From positions 372,001 through 436,000 of the forward strand of contig NC_009392.2 of assembly GCF_000002875.2 (NCBI RefSeq): a DNA stretch of 64,000 bases, in the 5' to 3' direction. Of the stretch, positions 9,713-19,465 are shown piece after piece (within the stretch, counting starts at the first letter, position 1; every line of letters starts with the position of its first letter). The DNA comes from Leishmania infantum JPCM5. Lineage: Eukaryota; Euglenozoa; Kinetoplastea; Trypanosomatida; Trypanosomatidae. The translations under genes were made by a program, and so were the position numbers. The notes under the pieces were generated by a model that did not search any database, was not told the origin of the DNA, and worked only from the letters and a program-made list of their open reading frames with translations.

Positions 9713-11427
9713 GTCTGTGGAGATGTATGTTGACGAGCGAGGCGACAGATGATATAAAGGAGTGCACGCCAGGCGTCTTCGGGTATTGACACCTTCGCCT
9801 GGGTCTTCTCTACACAGAGAGAGAGGCGCTTCGCGTGTGTAGCTGCAATGGATGGGGTATCAGTGAAAGGCAACAGTGACCACCTACTGCGCCATCAAGG
9901 GTGGAGTGGGAGGGGTTGTGGGGGTGCGACAACGGCATTCGCGTGTTGGGGCAAGGAGTGTGTGCGTGCGTGTGTGCACCAGTTCGTACAATGTAACGAC
10001 CCCCCCCGGAGGGTTGGGAGAAGATGAGGAGGAAGAGAAGGTAAACGCGTCCAGTGAACCACAGCGCGTGGAGACGGCCGTCGAGAAAGGGAGGTGGAGT
10101 GGCCGGCGTTGCAGAGGGACGGACGGAAGGGCGAGGAGGCGAAACGTCGAATGGTGGAGACGGAAAAAAAGCATAGAGAGAAAGAGATGCACCGCCACCA
10201 TTACCATCCCTGCGCTCTCCCATCATCACCGCCTCCATTATCGGCCTGCTCGTGGCTGCAACAGGGGTGGTCGCAAAGGGGGCTGCTGTGGTGCTGCGCT
10301 CACGCCGTCCATGCACCGTGTGGCGGAGTGACACGGCAGCCGCCGTCGGGGAGCACTACCGCACTGTCGCTGCGTCCACCGTGACGGAAGGGGGTCTGGC
10401 ATGCATGTCTGAGCGTGTGAGGATGTGTGCTGTGCGTATGCCCTAGTTGATCGCTTAATGCCTACGGCTCGCTTCCACACACACACACACACATTCTCTC
10501 TCTTACGTTGGGTGTTGCTGTCATGGAGGTGCGCGCACGGCGCATACGCCAACTTCGCATCGGCATATCCTCGCATCGCCCCTTCTCCTCCTCCTCCTCC
10601 TCCTCCTCCTCGTCCTCGTCCTCCTTGTCGGCACGCGAGCACAGACACGTACTTACGCGCGTTGCAGCCCACTCTGTATAACGCCCCAGCAACGCAGACA
10701 CACCAAAAGCACAAAGAGAGGCCTCTTCGCCGACAGCGGACACGACGATAGCATAGAAAAGGAAAAGAAGCGGCTTGACTTGCGCCCAGGGGAGGCGCCT
10801 TTACGGGGACACGCACACACGCACACACGCACACAGGAGGAGGAGGAGGAAAGGAGGAGGTGATCGGCGCTGTGGATCAGAAAGTCATCGACGAAGCGAA
10901 CGAAAAAAGACTGTGGAATAGAAAAGGGCAAGGGATGGGGGAAAGCGTATGTGTGTGAGCGTGCTAAGGCCTGGCAGGCACGCAGTGAAAGGGCCCCCAC
11001 AGGTCCGACATGCCTGAGATGCGGACGGTCGTTGCACAACTTTAACATGGGCCTCCACCCCCTCGCTAGAAATTACGCCTTTCCTCGTTGCCGCTTCGTT
11101 CGCTACACGGACACCGTCCACACCCGTATACGCGTTATTCGTTATCACACATCCGCTATCCTTTTCACACGAATCTCGTTGGAGCCTGTCTGGGGGTGTG
11201 GGTGTGTGGGTAGATAAGCGGGTGGGCAGATGCGCACACCACTGATGGAGAGGTGAAGATGCGAAGTGGAGCGGAAAAGGCAGAAACGGTATGTCGCGAG
11301 GAGAGAGGGGTGCACGATTCATGCTCCTGCTCCTTTCCTCGTCTCGCCTCTGGCGATGTTGTTACCGTCACTCCCCACACAGAGAAAGAGGTGTCTGCCT
11401 GCTGAATCCTTGAACAGGGCGAAGAGG
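9713..11427. other. Intergenic region, 1.7 kb
   Basis: No gene supported. It includes (TCC)n at about 10575-10622, a CA run near 10482-10494 and (CA)n near 10808-10835. Overlapping frames in this stretch are short and biased by the repeats. Confidence 0.6.
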
Positions 11428-13929
11428 CTACATCTTGTCGTTGCCTCGCAGGAGCGCCTCCCGCGCTGCCCCCTCCTCCTCCCATAGCCGCTGCCGCAGT
11501 GTTGCCTCTTCCTTCTCCATCGTCTTGCAGTGACGCTGGTGACTGCGCGCAGCCTCTCGCTGGAAGTGGTGACGGTCGCGCTCCTCCTGCTCTGCCAGCT
11601 GTGTCGACCCGCTCATGAACAGCAGCGGGATCATGCCAAGGATGAGCCCAAACACCATCCCCAGCGTGTTCCCCGCCTGCGTGGCACGCGAGTAGGCATC
11701 GCTGCGCTGCTGCTCCATCGTCAGACGTGGCGGTGCTGCCCGCGTATAACGCTCGGCTAGGCCGTGCACTTGAATTCCCGCCACGCCGCTGACAACGCCG
11801 CCGAGACTGGCGGCGGCCATCTGCGAGAGGCCTAGGCTGCCGGATAGGGCGTTGTCGATTGCACCACCGGCGAGGACAAGGGTGGAATTATCCAGCATCC
11901 CAAAGGCCAGGAACGGCGGCGCGGCGGCCGCGACAATCCTCAGGTACGTCGGCCACGGAATGTAGCCCGGGTCCTGCTTGATGGAAGCGCTCGCTGCGCT
12001 GGTGACCGTGGCAGCTGAGGTGACCGGCAGAAAGGGGGAGGCACCCGCACCACCGCCGGCGGCGTCGCTGACACAGCCACGACTTCTGTTGGCAGCGCTG
12101 CTCTCGAGAGAGGCACGCGTAGGCGATGACATTGCCACAGATGCAGCAGGGCCACCAGCTACGGCGGCACCGTCACCGGCATCGCGACTCTCTGGCGCCG
12201 CCGCCGCCGCCGCTGATGGAGGACTCTTCTGCATCGCGCCGATGATACAAGTGCTAGCGGCCTTTGCTGTGCCAACCGCCATGTCCGTTCTTTGACGGGA
12301 TAGCGTGGCAGACGCAGCGGCAGGGGGGTGTGCGCTCTTGGAAGCGGCAGGTGCAGCTTTAGCAGAGGAGCTTGTCCCACCTGGGCCGCGGCTGCTGCTC
12401 TGTGACGCTGTCGAGGGCATCGACGGCGGTACGGCTGTGACGACCGCAGCGGCGCCCTGAGCAGGGGCGGAGGCCAACGGCAGCACCGGGTCCAAGGTGT
12501 CCGCGCTTGCCTGGCCCTCCTTTGCGTGGCGACGCTTCGCCGGCGTCGAGTCGGCCATGCGCCGCACCCAGGCGTCGTACTCCTTGGAGGAAATAGAGTT
12601 GTCTCTGTCCGTGTCCGCCACCTTCACCTGCTCCGCCACCTCCTCGTAATCCACACCAAAGTACTCACTGGCCGCCCCCATGATGAGTAGCAGGCGTCGG
12701 CTCTCGGCGGACAGCTGGCCCAGCAGCTGCGGTCCCAGCGAGGGGTCGCTGTTCAGCAGCTCCGACAGCACATGCGCCACGTCGCGCTTGTAGCGGTTGC
12801 GGAACGGCGACACCGATGTCGAGATGCGGACGCTGTGCGCCGTGACAGCGCGGTCGGTTGCTTTTGGTGAGCTCGACGAGTCTGCGTCCCTTCGAGCACC
12901 GACAGCGGCGGTGGAGACAGCACTAGCAGCCGCGCTCGAGGGCGGAGAAGAGCCGGTCGCGACATACGAGGCAGCCTTCATCGGTTCCGCTGCCGCACGT
13001 ACCTGTGAAGGCTCCTTCGCCGAGGGTGAAGCTTCACCGGCAAGCGTGGGTCGCATTGCTGTAAACGGCGCGCTGACCGCCGTGCTGGTCGAAGGAGAAG
13101 TCTCGGTGCTCGGTGATGCCGCCGCTGCACTGTCAGCGGCCGTGGAGGCTGTGGCGGCCGTTGCGAGTCGTTCGCCGCTGCCGTCGGCCTCCACGTCGTC
13201 GGTACCGGCCTCATTGACGAGAGCCCAGAACTTGGGCTTCTTGTTTCGAATCCACGATGACGACGTCGTTGTGCTAGCGCTCTGCGTCGAGGTAGCATTC
13301 ACGGTCCCAGCAGCACTGGCGTCGTTGCCTGATCTGCTACTGCCGGAGCTGCCACCATCGCTTGGCGTCGGCTCTTCTAGTCGAGACGTTGCCGAAAACG
13401 CTGTCGGGGGACCAGCAGCGCTAGGGTGATCCGCCTTCGGTGCTGTTCTAGGCGCCACACGGCCCTCTCCAACACTTGTAGACAAGTTCTGGCCCGACGT
13501 GGCGGTGGCGGCCGCAGATTTCTTGGCGAGCTCTGCCTTTGCTTTCTCTACCTCAGATAGTGCCCGCAGCGCTTCTCGCAGCCGATTAGTCATCTCCGCC
13601 AGCGACGCGCTCGACGCGGCTGTATAGGACGGAGCGCTGGGTGACGCAACTAATGACGCCGGCGCACCGGTGGAAGAAGAATATGGTGCATATGTCGCTG
13701 CCGCAGTGTCCGCAGCGGCGGCTGCAGTGCTTGTCGCTGCCGCGGACGGGTTCGGCGAGGACGGTGCGTTCGCGGTGCTGCTAGCCACGCCACTACCCAC
13801 CGCCGCACTTGCTGTCGTCGCCACCTGCCGCCGCGAGTACGTGGGCGCGGGGGTGATGATCGCCCAGCTCGACAGGAGCAAGCCGCAGGAGGAGACCTGC
13901 CGCATTGGCGCACGACCACAGCGTCGCAT
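11428..13929 (-). CDS. EF-hand plus TMEM65-domain membrane protein, probably mitochondrial
   Basis: An 833-residue protein. The N-terminus is Arg/Ser/Ala-rich, like a mitochondrial presequence, followed by ~350 residues of Ala/Ser/Thr low complexity. A canonical 12-residue EF-hand loop, DTDRDNSISSKE, lies at about 438-449. The C-terminal region (about 671-771) matches the TMEM65 membrane domain: FLAFGMLDNSTLVLAGG, then MAAASLGGVVSGVAG, then GNTLGMVFGLILGMIPLLF, giving three hydrophobic segments. TMEM65 in animals is a mitochondrial inner-membrane protein tied to sodium-dependent calcium efflux (established for mammals). A calcium-binding loop on the same chain suggests calcium-regulated transport here (inference). 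The tail after the last segment is a charged coiled coil. The start is the first ATG of the frame, with a second ATG eight codons later. Confidence 0.85.
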   Translation of the reverse strand: MRRCGRAPMRQVSSCGLLLSSWAIITPAPTYSRRQVATTASAAVGSGVASSTANAPSSPNPSAAATSTAAAAADTAAATYAPYSSSTGAPASLVASPSAPSYTAASSASLAEMTNRLREALRALSEVEKAKAELAKKSAAATATSGQNLSTSVGEGRVAPRTAPKADHPSAAGPPTAFSATSRLEEPTPSDGGSSGSSRSGNDASAAGTVNATSTQSASTTTSSSWIRNKKPKFWALVNEAGTDDVEADGSGERLATAATASTAADSAAAASPSTETSPSTSTAVSAPFTAMRPTLAGEASPSAKEPSQVRAAAEPMKAASYVATGSSPPSSAAASAVSTAAVGARRDADSSSSPKATDRAVTAHSVRISTSVSPFRNRYKRDVAHVLSELLNSDPSLGPQLLGQLSAESRRLLLIMGAASEYFGVDYEEVAEQVKVADTDRDNSISSKEYDAWVRRMADSTPAKRRHAKEGQASADTLDPVLPLASAPAQGAAAVVTAVPPSMPSTASQSSSRGPGGTSSSAKAAPAASKSAHPPAAASATLSRQRTDMAVGTAKAASTCIIGAMQKSPPSAAAAAAPESRDAGDGAAVAGGPAASVAMSSPTRASLESSAANRSRGCVSDAAGGGAGASPFLPVTSAATVTSAASASIKQDPGYIPWPTYLRIVAAAAPPFLAFGMLDNSTLVLAGGAIDNALSGSLGLSQMAAASLGGVVSGVAGIQVHGLAERYTRAAPPRLTMEQQRSDAYSRATQAGNTLGMVFGLILGMIPLLFMSGSTQLAEQEERDRHHFQREAARSHQRHCKTMEKEEATLRQRLWEEEGAAREALLRGNDKM

Positions 13930-15010
13930 TACGGAGGTTTGTGTAATGAGCGTGTGTGCGTGATGGGCAGTCGGCGGAGGCTGAGCGCTCCTGTCGCCTC
14001 CCTTCCTCTAATCGCTGCTTGCCTCCTTCTCTATGATGTGCTCTATGTTGCTGCGTCGGTCGGTACCGCGTGTGTGTCTCTCGCTATGTATATCCTTGTA
14101 TACGTCGCTCCCTCGCACACACGCTTGTGATGGCACACCTCTGGCGGAGGGGAGGGGAGGGAGAGTGGCGCGGTCCGCTCAGCCCCTCCCCTTGCGTCCG
14201 TGCGTGTGCCTCTACACCTTGAGAACAACACGCTCTGGGGAGACCAGTGAGCAGAAGCGTGAAAGAAAAAGGGAAGGAGGCAGAGCAGAGCAGAGGAGAG
14301 GGGAGAAGGAGGCTCGTCAGAGACGACACATCCACACGTAGCACACACACACACAGAGAGACGGAGCTGTGCGAGTGATGAGGAGGGGGGCGGTGGGTCA
14401 GTGGCCAGGGAGAAGGGGGAGGGGAGAGGCAGAAGTGTGTGTAAGAGAAGTAGGCGAGCAACAACACGAAGAAATTACAGCAAATTGAAAACCTTGGCAA
14501 GGTACGTGCAGATGTGCGCGTGCACTGGGAAGGGACGGTGGTGGCGGTTCTGAAGAGACGCGCAAGTGATGGCGAAGACGATGATGCCAATGCCCTTTTG
14601 AGGCCGCTTTCTCATCATACACACAGAGAGAGAGACACGCAAACGCCTGCGCTGAAGACAGAGAAAGGGGAGGGGGGAGCGTCAGCGACAGAGCCGGCCG
14701 CAGAGGTGATAGTGATACTAGTAGAAATAGGCGTGTGCGCAAGTAAGCGCGCAGGTGAGTGCATGTAGGATTCGAAGGTGGCGGACAGGGGGGAAACTCT
14801 GCGGATGTGTGCGCATGCTTGAGACAAGGAGCAAGGAAGCGGAGAGAGGGAGGAGGAGATGAAGATGTTATGTCGGCAGAGGGAAAGCTCAACAGGTTAC
14901 GGCATCCCTGCGCCTGATCGGTGAAGCTGCATCACCTTTCTGTGAGTGGCGTGCACGCACGGGGTTCTCCTCTGCCGTTGCGTGCACAGCGGGGAAAACT
15001 TTTACTTTTA

Positions 15011-15140
15011 GCGCGTTCACCCTCCGCTATGGAGAGCATGAGTCCGACGCCACTCTGCCCACCGGCGTGCCACACGCCCCATCCCTCTGGTGCAGAATTT
15101 GTGTTGCCTCGGCTCCGGATGTCTGTCCCACCCCCACCCA
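15011..15140 (-). repeat. Relic of a SIDER-type retroposon (fragment)
   Basis: About 120 bases match the retroposon at 23077-23442, including CTCTGCCCACCGG followed by CCACACGCCCCAT and the preceding GCGTTCACCCTCCGC. Only one end of the element is recognisable. It is much more diverged than the copies at 43-56 kb. Strand follows the A-rich tail side of the young copies, so it is sense to the surrounding minus-strand genes. SIDER assignment is by family knowledge, not by database search. Confidence 0.6.
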
Positions 15141-17051
15141 AGCCATCGGTGTCCGCGTGTGTACGTGTGTGTACGTGTACGTGTGTGTGTGTGTGACGGC
15201 GGTGCTTCCCTTCGCCCTTTGGCTTTGTTGTTGTTGCCGAAACTGTTTTCGTGGTAACGCGCGCCTCTGTGTCTGTGGCGAGGTAACGGCTCTGATGTAC
15301 AAGAGGAAGAACAATGCAGCAAGGATAGCGTCCACCAAAGGATTAGGGTGACTTGGGTTCGTGGGTGCGTGTGCGCCCACCTCTCCGCCTATTACCCCCC
15401 CCTCCTCCTCCTCCTCCTCCTCCTCGCTCCCTCTCAACCTATTCCCCTTGCATATGCCTGCCCATCAACACGGCTCGCCAGCGGACGAGGGACCTCGCCA
15501 CCCGTGCCCGCACACATGCACGCCACGCGAGGCCCACAAGCGATCCATTAGGGAAAATCAGAAGCAAGGCGAAGGAGAGGGAGCAACACAGAGACAGAAA
15601 GAGACGGAGAGGAGGGGGGCGGCGGCGGCGGCGGCAGGCGAAGTTAACCAACATTAAAGCAAGCAAATACCGAAGACGCAGCGCGACAGGAGCCGCCAGA
15701 CACATCATCCACCCCATCAAAACAGTTACAGGTCCACTAGCGACAAGAGATCGAGGAAAGAAAGGATGCACAGAAACGGAAAACGGTCAAGCATACATAG
15801 AGAGTAAGCGCCAGCTCCTCGGTTTTGGGCGGCAGATTAGTAGCATGGGGGGTTGGTTAGGGGAGTGTGTGGGGATGGGGGGTGGGTAAGGGACAGAAAG
15901 ATGTAAAAGGCGACGGAAAAGAATAAGAATGCAGACAAGACACACACAAGAGACACATGCGCATACGCACATAGGCCTGAAAAGGCGCAGAGAAAAAAAA
16001 AACATGAAAGCATCGCTTGGAGTAACAACACACAATGAAAAGGGGAAGGGGGAGGAGGAACAAACAACAGGCACACACAGAGATAGAGAGCAGCGGCGGC
16101 GGCGGCGAATCGCCGACCCTACACAAACACACACCAACGCACGTACACAAAAAGAAGAGTACAGGATGGCGACCACACACACACACAACGACTTTTCGCT
16201 TGTCTTTCGGAGTGATGAAGGACGAAGACGGTCAAGGGAAGACACACACACAAGAAAAAAAAAAAAAACATTTTTTTTAGAAGACACGCACGCACAAGCA
16301 CGCGAAGCAGAGTGTGTGTCCCACAACGACAACCGCCACGCCGTCATTCCTCCCCCCATCGCAGCACCACCGCTCACCAACACTCTCCGCGCGCACAGCT
16401 CCCCTCCCCTGAGCCTGCAAGCACTCCCTGCCCGCCGCCCATCTACACACTCCCCCCTCTCACCTTCCACAGACGTGCATGAGACGCACCGCCGGCAACA
16501 CAACCAAGCCCGCGTAGCTCTCAGCGAAGTATCACAGAATGGTGCACTGCTCTTCTCTACCTACATATTCGAGAAAAGAGAAAAGTCGACACAAACATCT
16601 ATGGGCGTGTCCTGCACCGCGCCTGTTAGCCAAGAGGGGGCACAGCGAGGGAGGGAGGGAAGGGAGCGTCGACGAAGCACGGCGCGATGCATACTCGTCA
16701 TCGTCATCCCATTCGCAAGAGAAGGAAGATTGTTATTCGGGTCCAGCTGGAGCAGGGAAGTGAGGTGAGAAAGAGGGGGACGGCGATGACGCACCATGCA
16801 AGCGAGCGGGTGCGGGTCAGTGATCAAGGCGCGGGGAGAGAGAAGGCGATAAAACACGAGAGGAACATGGGGGCGGCCGCGGCGGTGCGGTGTTTCAAGA
16901 CGGTGGGACAATCCCATCACGACAAAGGAGGGAGGGAAAGAACAACGGGAAGGCGAAAAGAAATTGAGAGAGCACCGGATACGGTGGTGTGGAGAGGGAG
17001 GAGGGAGGATGTGGATGAGAGAGAAGACAGACAACAAAAATTCAACGCATC

Positions 17052-17204
17052 TATATATATATATATATATCATGTGCATGCACGTACATGTATGTACATA
17101 GATAGTTGCGCGTATATATGACTCGGATCCGTCTTCATGAGCACGTGACAACACGAGGCGAAGGGCACACACACACACACACACCTAAATATATATATAT
17201 ATAT
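17052..17204. repeat. (TA)n and (CA)n microsatellite cluster
   Basis: A TA run at 17052-17070, then CA repeats at 17166-17184, then a second TA run at 17189-17204. AT-only tracts are rare in this GC-rich window, and three such tracts cluster between 17.0 and 18.1 kb. Confidence 0.85.
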
Positions 17205-18046
17205 CGATATAGAACTATGGGAATAGTCAAGCGAGCACGCAGGAGGCAAAACGGAGAAATGAAGATGGGAAGATGCTGGAGAGAATAAACGATGATGGTG
17301 GTCATGCGCGCGGGAAGGGGAGGGAGGGAGGGAGGAGGGCGGCATCGAACACGATCGCCTGTGTAAGGGAAGAAGAATCAACACAACGGAAAGAGAGAGA
17401 GAGAGCACAATGGTCACCGAATGAACTTTTACAGTCATGCCCAGCGCACACCAGATACAGAGAGGGGCGGAAAAATGGGGATACCGACGCGGTAGACGAT
17501 CGAAAGAAAGACAGAGGTGCCCCCCTTCCCCACGCGTGCGCTCACCAACAACCCTCTAAGTGTGCGGCGCACATCATTGTTGTGCGCGCGTGTATGTCTA
17601 TGTGTAAGTCTGTGTGCGTTTCGTTGTGGGTGTGGGTGCAGGAAAGTCTCAGAAGGCGAATAAAGAAGGATAGAGCAAGCGAGAAGAGAGAGGACGCGGA
17701 AAGGGTGCGAAGCAGATCTGCCGCCATCCATCTCCCCAGCACCCACGGCCGCGCGCACGCGCGCTCTTGCCTTTCTTGTCACCGCTCTCCGTGTGAGAGA
17801 CGTCGGGTGAGGGGGCGGGGAGAAGAGCGGAGCTTAAAAAAGACGGGCAACAACAAACGAATGGTGATGAGATACAAAGAGAACCACAGCACACACGGAG
17901 ATAGAGAGAGAGGGTGAGAGATACAGAGAAAAAGTGTGGCATACACCGATATGCGAGATGACGAGGGAAGGAAAGGAGGGAGGGAGAGGCGATGGACGGA
18001 TGGATGGATGAGCGAGATAAAATCTAGCACGATACACATAAGCTAG

Positions 18047-18066
18047 AATATATATATATATATATA
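18047..18066. repeat. (TA)n microsatellite
   Basis: Ten TA units. It lies in the same intergenic region as the two runs near 17.05 and 17.19 kb. Confidence 0.85.
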
Positions 18067-18489
18067 CATGCATAATATGTAGAGAGAGATGCATGTGTAT
18101 GTGTGTGTCGAGAGAGCGCAGGTAAAACAACAACAACAGAAGCCGAAGCATCGAAGACGCACATGTACATGCACACAGAGAGGGAAAGAGGGAGGGAGGG
18201 AGGGAGGTATACACAGGTGCAGACTCATTGTGAAAGCAAGAGAGAGCGAGAGAAAGAATAAAGGAAAGCCCAGGAACATGCACACGCACATGAGGGAGAC
18301 GATGAAGACAAGGAAGCGATGAGAGCGAGAGAAAAGAAATGAAGCTGCTGTGTCAGTGTGTATAGATGACAGTGACGCACACGCGTGCCTCGTGGCAGAC
18401 ACCTGAGAGAAAAGACGGAAAAGATCGGAGTGAACAACTCAAGCGTGTATACTCCAAGGGAGGGCAGGGAAAGGGCAGGGGCGGACGCG

Positions 18490-19465
18490 CTACGGCGCCG
18501 TTCCCTCCTCGCTCTCATCCGGCAGCTTCACGTCGAGTGAAGCAGGCGCTGTCGTTCGTGCGCACGCGCGCCAAAGAGCGCTCTTGGCTTGCCTCAACGC
18601 CGTCATCGCCCAAATACTCCCGCGGTGCCGCCGCGTCTGGTCGCGTGAAGAGACGGTCACGGTGGCATGGGCAGCGATGACGGTCGTCCCATACCGCCCT
18701 GCCACTCCCGTTGCTGGATGGTGCTGCGACGCGATCGAGCTGAAGAGCTCTCACAGATCGCCGACACCGTCCTCCGACGCGCCGCAGACACATGCGACTG
18801 ATCGCAACGGCTGCCGATCATACCAGGATCGTTGGGTGAGCTCAACAACGCCGGACTCACTGTTGCTCCGGTGGGACTTGGTCCCACCGTCGGCAGTCGG
18901 CCAGGTGGTCACGCCACTCCCTTTTCCAAGTTGCTGTCCGGATCAGCTACGGCACGCATGGAGGACGGCGGCAACAAGTGCTCTGGTGCCCTGCCGCCAC
19001 CGACTGCCTTATTCGCAGCGGCCGCTGTGTAGACGGTGCCTTTGAGGTTGCTGCTGTACGCAACCGGCGGGCTGTGAAGGGTGCGATGCAGCTCCTCCGT
19101 CGACGGAACACCATCGCGACCGGATGCGGTCGCGTGGGCGCGGCTCTGGCTGATGTTGCTGCTGCTGCAGTGGTTGCCCCGCTGCCGCATGGTCGAAAAG
19201 GACGCAGCCCTTCTTGGGCGACGAGTGGTCGTTCGAGGGAGGCGCGGCAGCGCCGCCAGCACTCCTCAAAGCCACAGCCGGTAGACTGCGCAAGCGGTGC
19301 CGCATATGACCCGGGCACCCCGCATGCACCGGCCGCTGGTGCGCCGTTGCCAACGCCGTCTCCGCCTGGGCTTGGGCAGCATCACTTCCGTCGACTTGTG
19401 ATATTCCAGCGCAGGAGCTCGCGAGTTGGGTCACGTGCCACATGCCCAGCACCGTCTTCGCGTTC
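18490..19465 (-). pseudogene. Frameshifted coding-like tail downstream of the Ser/Thr-rich gene
   Basis: The coding-type composition of the gene at 19466-22588 does not stop at its TGA. On the minus strand it continues for about 1 kb in changing frames. Recognisable protein-like runs include NAKTVLGMWHVTQLASS (around 19450), YAAPLAQSTGCGFEECWRR (around 19290), GTVYTAAAANKAVGGG (around 19020) and LDVKLPDESEEGTAP ending at 18490. At least three to four frame changes fall near C/G homopolymers. Either the C-terminus has decayed, a separate gene has degraded, or indel errors are present in this sequence. No family recognised. Confidence 0.4.

Larger units (their letters stand above)
13930..18489. 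other. Long intergenic region, 4.6 kb, rich in simple repeats
   Basis: I see no supportable protein gene in this gap, which is long for this gene cluster. It holds CT/GA-rich tracts, (GAG)n/(CTC)n at about 15400-15426, poly-A and poly-T runs near 16254-16279, GGGA runs near 18190-18207, several (TA)n tracts and one old retroposon fragment (separate entries). It probably contains the long 3' UTR of the gene at 19466-22588 and the 5' region of the TMEM65-type gene. An unrecognised ncRNA cannot be excluded. Confidence 0.5.

Noticed and set aside
6464..18489. Many open frames of 60-280 codons in the repeat-rich intergenic DNA, and a possible repeat array of CRISPR type
   Set aside because: The frames are Cys/Val, His/Thr or Ser/Leu-rich readings of TG, CA and CT microsatellites. 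There are no regular repeat-spacer units anywhere, as expected for a eukaryote.
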